From DATBDE01 sp036270095 (GTDB lineage: Bacteria > Actinomycetota > Thermoleophilia > Solirubrobacterales > Solirubrobacteraceae): a stretch of DNA of 37,583 bases. Positions 15,404-23,143 of the stretch are shown here, in pieces. The notes below the pieces were generated by a model that had not been told where the DNA came from, did not search any database, and saw only the letters and a list, made by a program, of their open reading frames with translations. The DNA is taken from contig DATBDE010000129.1 in the NCBI GenBank assembly GCA_036270095.1, forward strand, positions 1-37,583, read 5' to 3'. Made by a program: the position numbers and the translations under genes. Within the stretch, counting starts at the first letter, position 1, and every line of letters begins with the position of its first letter.

Positions 15404-16339
15404 GTGCCCGACCTCGCCGAGCTCGCCGCCATCGTCCGCCACGCCCCCGGCGTGCGCGCCAAGCGCGACCTGGCCCTCGTCGCCGGCGCTCTGCCGGGCG
15501 TCGACGGCGACGACGCCGCCCTCGTCGAGCACGCGGGCGAGCAGCTCGTGCTCGGCGGCGAGGCGATCCTCCCGGCCTTCGTGGCGAGCAACCCGGACGG
15601 CGCCGGCGCCGCGGCCGTGGTGACGAGCCTCGCCGACGTCCGCGCCATGGGCGGGCGGCCGCTCGCGCTGGTCGACACGCTCGTCAGCCCCGACTCCGAG
15701 CACGCCAAGGCGACACTGGAAGGCCTCGCCCGCACCGCCGACCTGCTCGGCGTGCGCGTGGCCGGCGGGCACCTCACGCTCGGCGGCCCCCCGGCGCTTT
15801 CGGCCTTCTGCACCGGCGTGGCCCGCGTGCCGCTGCGGGCGGCGGCCGCGCGGCCGGGCGACGCGCTCGTCGCCGCGTTCTCGCTCGAGGGCGAGTACCT
15901 CGCCGACGGGCCCTTCTGGAGCTCGCTGGCCGCCCGCGACCCCGGGCGGCTGCGCACCGACGGCGAGGCGCTCGTCGAGGTGGCCGAGGGCGGGCTCGCG
16001 CACGCCGCGCGCGACGTCTCGATGCCCGGCGTCGCGGGCTCGCTGCTCCAGCTCAGCGAGCTCGCCAAGGTCGGAGCGACGCTCGACCTCGACGCGCTCC
16101 CCCGCCCCGACGCTGCACCGCTCGAGCGCTGGCTCGTCACCTTCCCGAGCTTCGGCTTCGTGCTCGCCGCACGCCCCGGCCGCGCCGAACAGGCCTGCGC
16201 GGCGTTCCGCGCCCGCGGCCTCGCCGCGGCGGTCTGCGGCGCCTTCGACGCCACCGGCCGGCTCGCGCTCTCGCTCGGCTCAGAGCAGGCCACGGTGTGG
16301 GACCTCGGCCGCGAGCCCCTCACCGGCCTCGCCCGTTGA
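15404..16339 (+). CDS. AIR-synthase-related (PurM-like) protein, Sll0787 family of the Nit1C cluster
   Basis: A 311-residue PurM/SelD-fold protein. The N-terminal half has GVRAKRDLALVAGALP, GDDAALVE (ATP/metal-binding DD) and GGEAILPAFVASNPDGAGAAAV, then DVRAMGGRPLALVDT, as in AIR-synthase-related proteins; AGGHLTLGGPPALSAFCTGV and GDALVAAFSLEG follow, and the second half contains DVSMPGVAGSLLQLSELAKV and FPSFGFVLAA. The family is a standing member of the Nit1C gene set, found with nitrilase, GNAT and radical SAM genes. Such proteins use ATP to activate a carbonyl or amide oxygen; the actual substrate is not established. Its 3' end overlaps the convergent GNAT by 20 bases. The GTG start is tight against allG. 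Confidence 0.85.
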   Translation: MPDLAELAAIVRHAPGVRAKRDLALVAGALPGVDGDDAALVEHAGEQLVLGGEAILPAFVASNPDGAGAAAVVTSLADVRAMGGRPLALVDTLVSPDSEHAKATLEGLARTADLLGVRVAGGHLTLGGPPALSAFCTGVARVPLRAAAARPGDALVAAFSLEGEYLADGPFWSSLAARDPGRLRTDGEALVEVAEGGLAHAARDVSMPGVAGSLLQLSELAKVGATLDLDALPRPDAAPLERWLVTFPSFGFVLAARPGRAEQACAAFRARGLAAAVCGAFDATGRLALSLGSEQATVWDLGREPLTGLAR

Positions 16340-16832
16340 ACGAGCGGAGGTCGATGTCCATCGGGCGGTGATCGACGCCGTGGTAGGGCTCGACGTCCCC
16401 GGCCTCGTTCCACCCGAGCTCGGTGAAGAAGCCCACGTTGGGGACCTGGATCATCGCCACCATCCGCTCGCCCCCGCGCGCCCCGGCGGTGGTGACCGCG
16501 AAGCGCACGAGCTCGGCCCCCAGCAGGCCATGCCGGTACGGCCGCAGCACTGCGAGCCGGTCGCCCTTCCAGAGCCCCGGCTCGGCCAGCGGGTAGAGCC
16601 GGACGACGCCTCCGATCTCGTCCGCCCCCACGCCGACGACGTGCACGGTCGCGCGATCGTCATCAGACGGATCGCGATCCCCGCCCGCGAACAGTGCCTG
16701 CTCCTCCACGAAAACGGCGTGGCGCACGGCGAAGTGGACCGCGAGCTCGGCCGCGGACGCGGCCGGCCGGCACCGCCACGTGCGCGGCGGGCGGCTAGCC
16801 CCTCTGCTCCACGGCCAGGACGCTGCCCTCAC
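16320..16832 (-). CDS. GNAT N-acetyltransferase, MSMEG_0567/Sll0786 family
   Basis: A 170-residue protein with GNAT-fold sequence: LAVHFAVRHAVFVEEQALFAG, then VVGVGADEIGGVVRLYPLAE, GLWKGDRLAVLRPYRHGLLG (acetyl-CoA region), LVRFAVTTAGARGGERMVAM and NVGFFTELGWNEAG with a closing HRPMDIDL. This closely follows the nitrogen-starvation GNATs found in Nit1C clusters. Upstream of the conserved region the only usable start is GTG 16832, which has AAGGAGG (16839-16845) six bases before it; this lies inside the radical SAM gene, a 38-base overlap. The acetyl acceptor is unknown. Confidence 0.85.
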   Translation of the reverse strand: MRAASWPWSRGASRPPRTWRCRPAASAAELAVHFAVRHAVFVEEQALFAGGDRDPSDDDRATVHVVGVGADEIGGVVRLYPLAEPGLWKGDRLAVLRPYRHGLLGAELVRFAVTTAGARGGERMVAMIQVPNVGFFTELGWNEAGDVEPYHGVDHRPMDIDLRSFNGRGR

Positions 16833-17952
16833 GCAGCGCCTCCTTCCGGAACACGCGCTCCCATGCGGAGAGGCCGGAGCACGCCTGGCAGCGCGCACAG
16901 CCCGCTCGGGCCTCTTCGTGGTCGAGGCCGTGCTCGGACAGCATCGCCGACACCGAGCGGTAGACCTCGGCGACGTAGTCGGGATCGGGCGGTGCGACAT
17001 CGGCCATCAGCGTCCCCGGCACCGGCCGCAGCGGCACGACGAACGGGTAGACGCCCACCTCGATCGCCCGCCGGCAGCCCTCCTCGGTGTAGCCGGGGCG
17101 CTCGCCCATGCCGAGGATCACGTAGGTAGAGACGGCGCCGCGCCCGAACACCTCGATGGCGCGCTCCCAGGCGCGGAAATAGCCCTCGACGCCGCACTGG
17201 GCCTTGCCCGGCGCCACCTCGGCCAGGACCTCGGGGTCGAACGTCTCGAGGTGGATACCGACCGCATCCACGCCGGCGTCGCGCACGTGCTGCAGCACCG
17301 AGAGGTCGTCGGGCGGCTCGAACTGCACCTGCACCGGCAGTCCGCACGCCTCCTTGATCGCCGCCGCGCACTTGGAGATGTACAGCGCGCCGCGATCGCG
17401 GCGGTTGATCGAGCCGGTCGTCAGCGTGGCGTCCACGGCGCCGTCGAGGTCGCGCGCCGCCGTGCACACCTCGGCGAGCTGCGCCGGCGTCTTGACCGGG
17501 ATCGTCTGCGCACCTCGCGTCAGCTCGATGCCGCAGAAGCGGCACTGCTCGTGCGTCCCCCAGTAGATGCACTTCTGCACCACCGTCGAGGCGATCGAGT
17601 CCAGGTGCAGCAGCGCGATCTTCCAGTACGGGACACCGTCCGCCGTGGACATCTCGTAGATCTTCGGCTGCTGCGGGATCGCCACCGGGCCGACGTACTC
17701 GTCGCCGCGGAACAGCTTGGCCGAGCGCTCGCCCAGCCGCAGCCGGTAGGGCGAGGCCTGCGCAAAGCGCGAGTGCATGGGCACGGTCAGCGGCAGGCCG
17801 CGCACCCATACGAAGCCGGCGTCGGAGGGGCCGGCGCCGCCGCGGCGGCCCGGCACCTTGGTCGTGCCGGATTCGTCCTCGACGCGCACGCCGAGCGACT
17901 GCAGCTCGACCAGGAGCCGCCGGTCCTCGATGTCGAGCGTGCGCTCAGCCAC
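16795..17952 (-). CDS. Radical SAM protein, MSMEG_0568/Sll0785 family
   Basis: A 385-residue protein starting at GTG. The Fe-S cluster motif reads CIYWGTHEQCRFCG, a CX8CX2C spacing rather than the usual CX3CX2C. A TIM-barrel follows: LTTGSINRRDRGALY, VQVQFEPPDDLSVL, AGVDAVGIHLETFDPEVL, STYVILGMGERPGYTEEGC and FVVPLRPVPGTLM. A second Cys group near the end (GCARCQACSGL) could bind another cluster. It sits between the amidohydrolase (8-base overlap) and GNAT (38-base overlap), as expected of a co-translated Nit1C operon. The radical reaction catalysed by this family has not been defined to my knowledge. Confidence 0.92.
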   Translation of the reverse strand: MAERTLDIEDRRLLVELQSLGVRVEDESGTTKVPGRRGGAGPSDAGFVWVRGLPLTVPMHSRFAQASPYRLRLGERSAKLFRGDEYVGPVAIPQQPKIYEMSTADGVPYWKIALLHLDSIASTVVQKCIYWGTHEQCRFCGIELTRGAQTIPVKTPAQLAEVCTAARDLDGAVDATLTTGSINRRDRGALYISKCAAAIKEACGLPVQVQFEPPDDLSVLQHVRDAGVDAVGIHLETFDPEVLAEVAPGKAQCGVEGYFRAWERAIEVFGRGAVSTYVILGMGERPGYTEEGCRRAIEVGVYPFVVPLRPVPGTLMADVAPPDPDYVAEVYRSVSAMLSEHGLDHEEARAGCARCQACSGLSAWERVFRKEALREGSVLAVEQRG

Positions 17953-18805
17953 GACCGGCGAAGAGCTCCTCGTAGTTCTGCCAGAACACGCGCTCCTTGA
18001 GCTCCTGCGAGATGCCCCGGATGCCGTTGATCTTCCAGTACTCGGAGTCGAAGTCCGACCAGGGCTCGTCGGAGCCGAAGAACACGCGGTCGCCGCCGAC
18101 CCCGGTGCGCTCGATCTCGGTGAGCAGCCAGCGCGCGCCGAACCCGACCGCCCACGAGGTGTCGGTGTAGACCTTGTAGCCCTGCTCGACCCAGGACAGG
18201 AACTTCGGCACGAGCTTGATGTGCCCGGAGACGCCGCCGCCGAAGTGGACGAGGTAGATCTTGCAGCGCTTCCCGTAGCGCTCGACCAGGGGCATGAAGT
18301 TCGAGATGTCCGAGTTGCCGCCCGGGCTGGTGTGGAAGTGGAAGACGAGGTCGTGCTCCTCGCACACGTCGAAGCACTCGTCGGCGATCTTCAGCGTGTC
18401 CTCGTCCCAGGTGCCGGGGTCGGGGTTGCCGCCGAGCAGGAAGGTCGTCTTCAGCGCCACCACCCGCGACTCGCCGGCGAGCTTGAGCGCCTTGCGCGTC
18501 ATCTCCGCGTTGCGGGGCAGGAACGACACCCACAGTGCCCCCAGCACCCGGTCGCTGCTCGTCGCCGCCTCGAGCACGACGTCGTTGAGGTCGAACGAGA
18601 TCTCGTGTACCGGGACCCCGTAGTTGGACATCGTGAGCGCGCGCTCGATGTTGTACTCGTCCATGTGCTTCTTCATGAACTCGTCCGGGTTCCGGTAGTC
18701 GTAGACCGTCGGCTTGACCGGGTGCTCGAGGTCGTAGAACTTCCACGGCGGGATCTCGCCGATGTGGCAGTGCGCGTCGATGATGCGCTTGGGGTGGTTC
18801 GTCAT
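17945..18805 (-). CDS. Amidohydrolase-2 family metal-dependent hydrolase
   Basis: A 286-residue TIM-barrel hydrolase of the ACMSD-like amidohydrolase group. Metal-binding motifs are visible: IIDAHCHIG at the N-terminus (HxH), HDLVFHFHTSPGG, IYLVHFGGGVSGH and RVFFGSDEPWSDFDSEYW (catalytic Asp). The ATG at 18805 overlaps the upstream stop as ATGA and is preceded by GAAGGAG. In the gene order it occupies a place where classical Nit1C clusters carry a nitrilase, so it may hydrolyse or decarboxylate the same pathway's intermediate; that is inference. C-N hydrolysis and decarboxylation are both known in the family. Confidence 0.88.
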   Translation of the reverse strand: MTNHPKRIIDAHCHIGEIPPWKFYDLEHPVKPTVYDYRNPDEFMKKHMDEYNIERALTMSNYGVPVHEISFDLNDVVLEAATSSDRVLGALWVSFLPRNAEMTRKALKLAGESRVVALKTTFLLGGNPDPGTWDEDTLKIADECFDVCEEHDLVFHFHTSPGGNSDISNFMPLVERYGKRCKIYLVHFGGGVSGHIKLVPKFLSWVEQGYKVYTDTSWAVGFGARWLLTEIERTGVGGDRVFFGSDEPWSDFDSEYWKINGIRGISQELKERVFWQNYEELFAGRG

Positions 18806-19428
18806 TTCGCTCCTTCTCCGAAGGTCGTGCGCGCCTGGTCGGTCCGCGCCTGCCACTCCTCGTGCGTGTCGTAGCGCTGGCTCGGCATCAGCGGCGGCTG
18901 GTCGACCAGCCACGCCCCGGTCTCCGGATCGAGCTGGACGACCTCGAGGTCGAACGTCGGCCGCGGCCGGTCGAGCTCGGTCTTGCTCGACGCGTGGAGG
19001 GCCCGCCCGGTGCGGGTGTGCATCTCGAGCCGCTCGGAGCCGAACGGGGTCACGTCCTCGAACAGCACCACCCACTCCTGGCGCTCGCGCTTGGCGCGCT
19101 CCAGGCGCTCGCGGGCGATCTCCTTGCCGCGCTCGCGCGTGATCTGGCGGTGGCGATGGGCAAACGCCGCGTCGCGCAGGGCGCTCATGTCCATGACCGA
19201 GCGCATGCTCGGCGACGAGCGCGACACCACCTCGAGCGCGATGTCGCGGCGCTCGCGCCAGGCCACGAACAGCTCCTCATCGGTGCGCACGTCGCCGAGC
19301 TCGGAGGCGATCGCGCGCACCGCGGTCACGTACTGCTCGTACAGCGCCGCGTTCATCATCACGCTCGGGTAGACCCGCGCCTCCGCGCGCCGCCACGTCG
19401 CCACCGCCTCGTCGAGGTCCGCCACCAT
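18802..19428 (-). CDS. Uncharacterised protein of the Nit1C-like operon
   Basis: A 208-residue protein I do not recognise. The N-terminal half is helical (AVATWRRAEARVYPSVMMNA, ALYEQYVTAVRAIASELGDV) and has SSPSMRSVMDMSALRDAAFA. The middle is a charged helix rich in Arg, Glu and Lys (about 97-117, ERGKEIARERLERAKRERQE). The C-terminal part looks beta-rich (EWVVLFEDVTPFGSERLEMH, TFDLEVVQLDPETGAWLVDQ). There is no signal peptide or membrane segment. It is fused by an ATGA overlap to the amidohydrolase and follows the Sll0783-like gene by 26 bases, so it likely shares their pathway. Confidence 0.8.
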   Translation of the reverse strand: MVADLDEAVATWRRAEARVYPSVMMNAALYEQYVTAVRAIASELGDVRTDEELFVAWRERRDIALEVVSRSSPSMRSVMDMSALRDAAFAHRHRQITRERGKEIARERLERAKRERQEWVVLFEDVTPFGSERLEMHTRTGRALHASSKTELDRPRPTFDLEVVQLDPETGAWLVDQPPLMPSQRYDTHEEWQARTDQARTTFGEGAK

Positions 19429-19454
19429 GTCGGCCTCGGTTGTCGCTGCGCCCG

Positions 19455-19940
19455 CTACACCGTCCAGGTGTTGAGCTGGAACGCCTTGTCGCGGAACGCG
19501 GTCAGCGCCGCGTCCAGGACGTCGAGCGGGTGGAACGGCTTGACGCCGTCCATGAGCAGGTCCTCGGGGAAGCCGTAGAGCGCTCCGCAGGCAAAGCGGC
19601 AGGCGTACACGGTCCCGCCCTCGTCGAGGAAGGTGCGGATCTGGTTGTTGATGGCCATGTGGCCCGGGAACGCCTCGTCCCCGACCTTCGGGAACCCACG
19701 CGTGCCGGACGCCATGAGGACGCCGGGGCCGTAGAGCACGAGGTTGGTTTCGAAGCCCTTGCGCAGCACGCGGGTCGTGGTGAGGAGGTTGACCAGCCCG
19801 ACGGAGCCCTCGTACGGCACCGTGTGCATGAACGTGTAGGCCTTCTCTCCGGGCTCGGCCTTGACGTCCGGGAACACCTTCTCGGACACGTCGAAGAGTT
19901 CGGTACCGGCAGGCTGCTCGGCGATTGCGCCCTTGGACAC
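19455..19940 (-). CDS. MSMEG_0572/Sll0783 family nitrogen-starvation protein
   Basis: A 161-residue cytoplasmic protein. The motifs TELFDVSEKVFPDVKAEPGE, VPYEGSVGLVNLLTTTRVLR, LVLYGPGVLMASGTRGFPKV, VYACRFACGALYGF and the ending FHPLDVLDAA...LNTWTV match the Sll0783-like family, a DsrE-like fold found as the first gene of Nit1C clusters and induced by nitrogen starvation in cyanobacteria. The Cys of YACRF is in the DsrE-type position. It starts at GTG 19940 with AAGGGGG six bases before; the longer frame upstream lacks such a site and reads as noncoding. It is the first gene of the leftward operon and divergent from the XRE-cupin regulator. Confidence 0.9.
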   Translation of the reverse strand: MSKGAIAEQPAGTELFDVSEKVFPDVKAEPGEKAYTFMHTVPYEGSVGLVNLLTTTRVLRKGFETNLVLYGPGVLMASGTRGFPKVGDEAFPGHMAINNQIRTFLDEGGTVYACRFACGALYGFPEDLLMDGVKPFHPLDVLDAALTAFRDKAFQLNTWTV

Positions 19941-20026
19941 TCTTGTCCCCCTTGGGAGTGACGGCGGCTGCACCACGGAGGGGCCCCCGCGGCGCACGGT
20001 CCGTGTCGGATCGCGAATGACACCAT

Positions 20027-20099
20027 TCCGAAACCGATGCGACAAGTCAAGGGAATTGCCGCCGCAAGGGCGATCTCAGGGTTGCGCCGCCGTTTCGGA
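20027..20099. promoter_or_regulatory. Paired TCCGAAAC/GTTTCGGA sites in the divergent control region
   Basis: TCCGAAAC at 20027-20034 is repeated as its reverse complement at 20092-20099, about six helical turns away, in the gap between the Sll0783-like and XRE-cupin genes. They may be two copies of a regulator half-site. Evidence is repetition and position only. Confidence 0.4.
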
Positions 20100-20101
20100 T
20101 A

Positions 20102-20129
20102 GTGCACCCTTGTCGATCTGGTGGTGCAC
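20102..20129. promoter_or_regulatory. GTGCACC-N14-GGTGCAC inverted repeat before the XRE-cupin gene
   Basis: Perfect 7-base arms at 20102-20108 and 20123-20129 end two bases before the chosen GTG start of the regulator. This is a plausible self-operator, or a hairpin over the ribosome-binding region. Confidence 0.45.
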
Positions 20130-20131
20130 GG

Positions 20132-20713
20132 GTGACCTACTTCGTGGAGTCGATCCAGCAGGCCGTGTCCGAGCTCGGGGGCAAGGTCGCGAACGCGCGG
20201 GCTGAGCGCGGATGGTCGCTGCAGCAGCTCGCCGACCGCTCGGGGCTCTCCCCGGCGGCGATCCACAAGATCGAGAAGAGCGGCATGACGCCGACCATCG
20301 CGAGCCTGATGAAGCTCGCGGCCGCGCTGGGCAAGAGCGTCTCCTACTTCATCGCCGAGTCCGAGCCGCTGCGCCCGGTCACCCACATCAAGCGCGACGA
20401 CCGCCAGCGCCTCTACACCTCCAAGCAGGGCCTCACGCTGGAGAACGTCTCCGGCCGGTACGGGCCCTTCTTCGTCGCCGGCGCCGAGGCCTTCGTCGAG
20501 CCCCACGCCGACAGCGGGCCCGACCCGATGTCGCACCCGGGCGAGGAGCTCGTGGTGATCCTCGAGGGCGGCATGCGCTTCGTGGTCGGCGACCAGCCCT
20601 TCGACCTCGCCGAGGGCGACTCCCTGCACTTCCGCACCACGCTGCCCCATTCGTGGGGCAACCCCTCCGACAAGCCGGCGCGGGCGATCTGGCTCGCGAT
20701 CCGCAGCTCGTAG
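20132..20713 (+). CDS. XRE-family regulator with C-terminal cupin sensor
   Basis: A 193-residue protein with an N-terminal Cro/C1-type helix-turn-helix (about 15-70: VANARAERGWSLQQLADRSG, LSPAAIHKIEKSGMTPTIAS, LMKLAAALGKSVSYF) and a C-terminal cupin beta-barrel (about 120-190: SHPGEELVVILEGGMRFVVG, FDLAEGDSLHFRTTLPHSWG). The cupin would bind a small effector or metal; such fusions often control amino-acid, polyamine and ureide genes. I take GTG 20132 as the start since an upstream GTG (20102) lies in an inverted repeat and adds residues unlike the family. It is the first gene of the rightward operon, four bases before carbamate kinase, and probably controls both divergent operons. Confidence 0.88.
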   Translation: MTYFVESIQQAVSELGGKVANARAERGWSLQQLADRSGLSPAAIHKIEKSGMTPTIASLMKLAAALGKSVSYFIAESEPLRPVTHIKRDDRQRLYTSKQGLTLENVSGRYGPFFVAGAEAFVEPHADSGPDPMSHPGEELVVILEGGMRFVVGDQPFDLAEGDSLHFRTTLPHSWGNPSDKPARAIWLAIRSS

Positions 20714-20717
20714 GCCG

Positions 20718-21683
20718 ATGCGGATCCTGATCGCGCTCGGCGGCAACGCGCTCATCCGCGCCGGCGAGCGCGGCACGTGGGAGGAGCAGAAGCGCAACGC
20801 GCTGCTGGCCGCCCGCGCCGTGTGCGAGCTGCACAGCGGCGGCCACGAGATCGTGCTCGCGCACGGCAACGGCCCCCAGGTCGGCCTGCTCGCCCTCCAG
20901 CAGGAGCACGGCGAGCCCGACGCCCCCGCCCTGCCCTTCGACGCCATGGTCGCGATGACCCAGGGCCAGATCGGCTACCTGCTCCAGGACGCGCTGGCCT
21001 GCGTCGACCCCGACCTGCCGACCACGACCGTCTTGACCCGGGCGCGCGTCGCCGGCGACGACCCCGCCTTCGCGTCCGCGCCGACCAAGCCCATCGGCCC
21101 GTTCTACGACGAGGACGAGGCGCGCCGGCTGGCCGAGGCGCGGGGCTGGGACATAGGCCCCGACGCCGGCCGCGGCTGGCGGCGGATGGTCATGAGCCCG
21201 CGGCCGGTCGAGGTGCTCGAGCACGAGCAGATCGAGCTGCTGGCCGCCAACGGCGCCGTCGTGATCGCCGCCGGCGGCGGCGGCATCCCGGTGACGCGCA
21301 GCGAGGACGGCTACCGCGGCCTCGACGCCGTCATCGACAAGGACCGCTGCTCGACCGAGCTGGCCCTGCAGGTCGGCGCCGACCTGCTCGTGCTCACCAC
21401 GAGCGTCGCCCGCGTCTCCTTCGACTACGGCACGCGCTGGCAGCGCGACATGGCGCGGCTGACCATCTCCGACGCCGTCCGCCACCTGCGCGACGGCGAC
21501 TTCCCGCCCGGCAGCATGGGCCCGAAGATCGAGGCGGCGGTGCGCTTCGTGTCCGGCTCGGGCCGGGCCGCGATCACCGACCCGGCGAATCTGCTCGGCG
21601 TGCTCGAGGGCGACGCCGGCACGCTGGTGGTCGCCGACGAGGACGGGCCGTCGGCCGTCGTGCCCGCGCCGGCGGCGGCGTGA
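20718..21683 (+). CDS. arcC: Carbamate kinase
   Basis: A 321-residue amino-acid-kinase-fold enzyme transferring phosphate between carbamoyl phosphate and ADP, yielding ATP, ammonia and CO2 in the degradative direction. Motifs: ILIALGGNALIRAGERGTWE, IVLAHGNGPQVGLLALQQE, MTQGQIGYLLQDAL, RRMVMSPRPVEVLE, VVIAAGGGGIPVTR, AVIDKDRCSTELALQVGADL and FPPGSMGPKIEAAVRFV. It overlaps fdrA by GTGA. This pairing matches the E. coli allantoin locus (fdrA-ylbE-ylbF-ybcF), where the kinase recovers ATP from carbamoyl phosphate released by the oxamate carbamoyltransferase, so allK would be an equally suitable name. Confidence 0.94.
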   Translation: MRILIALGGNALIRAGERGTWEEQKRNALLAARAVCELHSGGHEIVLAHGNGPQVGLLALQQEHGEPDAPALPFDAMVAMTQGQIGYLLQDALACVDPDLPTTTVLTRARVAGDDPAFASAPTKPIGPFYDEDEARRLAEARGWDIGPDAGRGWRRMVMSPRPVEVLEHEQIELLAANGAVVIAAGGGGIPVTRSEDGYRGLDAVIDKDRCSTELALQVGADLLVLTTSVARVSFDYGTRWQRDMARLTISDAVRHLRDGDFPPGSMGPKIEAAVRFVSGSGRAAITDPANLLGVLEGDAGTLVVADEDGPSAVVPAPAAA

Positions 21684-23143
21684 GCTGGCTCGTCCGCGTC
21701 GTCCCCAACCGGTACGCGGACAGCGTGCGCCTGATGAGCGTGGCCCGCGACGTGCGCGGCATGGACGGCGTGCAGACCTGCGAGATCGGGATGGGCACGC
21801 CGGCCAACCGCGAGACGCTGGCCAGGCTCGGCGTCCAGGCGGAGGCGGGCCCGGCCGACATCATGATCGCCGTGGAGGCCGCCGACGGCGCGGGCGAGGG
21901 CGCGCTCGCCGCCGCCGAGCGCGCCCTGGTCTCCGCCCCCGCTGGCGACGACGCCGGCGCAGCGCCGGGGCAGGCCCCACCGCGCACGCTGGTCGCCGCG
22001 GCCCGCGCCGCCGGCGACCCCGACGTCGCGCTGATCTCGGTGCCCGGCGAGTACGCCGCCCTGGCCGCGCACCAGTCGCTCACGCTGGGGATGGACGTCT
22101 TCCTGTTCTCGGACCACGTCGACGTGGCCGATGAGGTGGAGCTCAAGCGCCGAGCGCTGCAGCGCGGGCGCCTGGTCATGGGCCCGGGCTGCGGCACGGC
22201 GATGTTGAACGGCACCGGCCTCGGCTTTGCCAACGTCGTCGCCGGCGGGCCGGTCGGCATCGTCGCCGCGGCGGGCACCGGAGCGCAGGAGGCCGCCTGC
22301 CTGGTCGACGACGCCGGGTCCGGCGTGTCGCAGATCATCGGCGTCGGCGGCCGCGACCTCAGCGCCGAGGTCGGCGGGCTCATGTTCCGCGAGGGCATGC
22401 GCCGCCTGGCCGGCGACGACGAGACCGAAACGCTGCTGCTCGTCTCCAAGCCGCCCGCGCCCACGGTCGTCCGCGAGCTCGCCGCCGCCGTGCCCGCCGA
22501 CAAGCGCGTCGTCGCGGCCATCGTCGGCCCACCGGTCGACGAGGCGCCGTTCCCCGTGCACCCGACCCTGGAGGCGGCGGCGCTGGCGGCCACCGGCGCC
22601 GCGCCCGCACTCGTCGACGCGCTCGAGCGGGCGGTCGACGGGCGCCGCAACGACAGCGCCGGGCGCTCGGTCCTGGGCCTGTTCTCCGGCGGCACGCTGG
22701 CCGAGGAGGCGGCGACGATCCTGGCCGCGGCGCTCGGGCCGGTCGCCCAGGAGGAGGGCGACGCGCTGGCCGACACCCACCGCGTGCTCGACCTCGGCGA
22801 GGAGCTCTACACCCAGGGCCGCCCCCACCCGATGGTCGACCTCGACCTGCGGATCGAGCTGCTCGAGCGCGCCGCCGGCGAGGACAGGCTCGGCTGCGTG
22901 CTGCTCGACGTCGTGCTGGGCTACGGCTCGCACCGCGACCCCGCGGGCATGCTGGCGCCCGCCCTGGCCGCCCTGGCCGACCGCGTGCCCGTGCTCGTGC
23001 GGGTGTGCGGCACGCGCGCCGATCCCCAGGACCGCGACGCCCAGGAGGCGACCCTGCGCGACGCCGGCGTAGTCGTGGCGCCGTCCAACGCCGCCGCCGC
23101 CCGGCTGGCCGCCCGCGCGGTACAGGAGGATGCGGCGCCATGA
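21680..23143 (+). CDS. fdrA: FdrA (AllF) family protein, CoA-ligase-like subunit of oxamate carbamoyltransferase
   Basis: A 487-residue protein built like succinyl-CoA synthetase subunits. It has an N-terminal RVVPNRYADSVRLMSVARDV segment, a Rossmann-like part with GRLVMGPGCGTAMLNGTGLG and PVGIVAAAGTGAQEAACLVD, then SQIIGVGGRDLSAEVGG and a C-terminal half with GLFSGGTLAEEAATIL and CVLLDVVLGYGSHRDPAG. These match FdrA/AllF, which with AllG and AllH forms oxamate transcarbamylase. It starts at GTG 21680 and ends in an ATGA overlap with the glycosyltransferase gene. The catalytic role of FdrA itself is not well understood. Confidence 0.9.
   Translation: MSWLVRVVPNRYADSVRLMSVARDVRGMDGVQTCEIGMGTPANRETLARLGVQAEAGPADIMIAVEAADGAGEGALAAAERALVSAPAGDDAGAAPGQAPPRTLVAAARAAGDPDVALISVPGEYAALAAHQSLTLGMDVFLFSDHVDVADEVELKRRALQRGRLVMGPGCGTAMLNGTGLGFANVVAGGPVGIVAAAGTGAQEAACLVDDAGSGVSQIIGVGGRDLSAEVGGLMFREGMRRLAGDDETETLLLVSKPPAPTVVRELAAAVPADKRVVAAIVGPPVDEAPFPVHPTLEAAALAATGAAPALVDALERAVDGRRNDSAGRSVLGLFSGGTLAEEAATILAAALGPVAQEEGDALADTHRVLDLGEELYTQGRPHPMVDLDLRIELLERAAGEDRLGCVLLDVVLGYGSHRDPAGMLAPALAALADRVPVLVRVCGTRADPQDRDAQEATLRDAGVVVAPSNAAAARLAARAVQEDAAP

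Noticed and set aside
19981..20000. GC-rich GGGGCCCCCGC run in the divergent control region as an operator
   Set aside because: Low-complexity GC sequence with no clear symmetry beyond what composition predicts.
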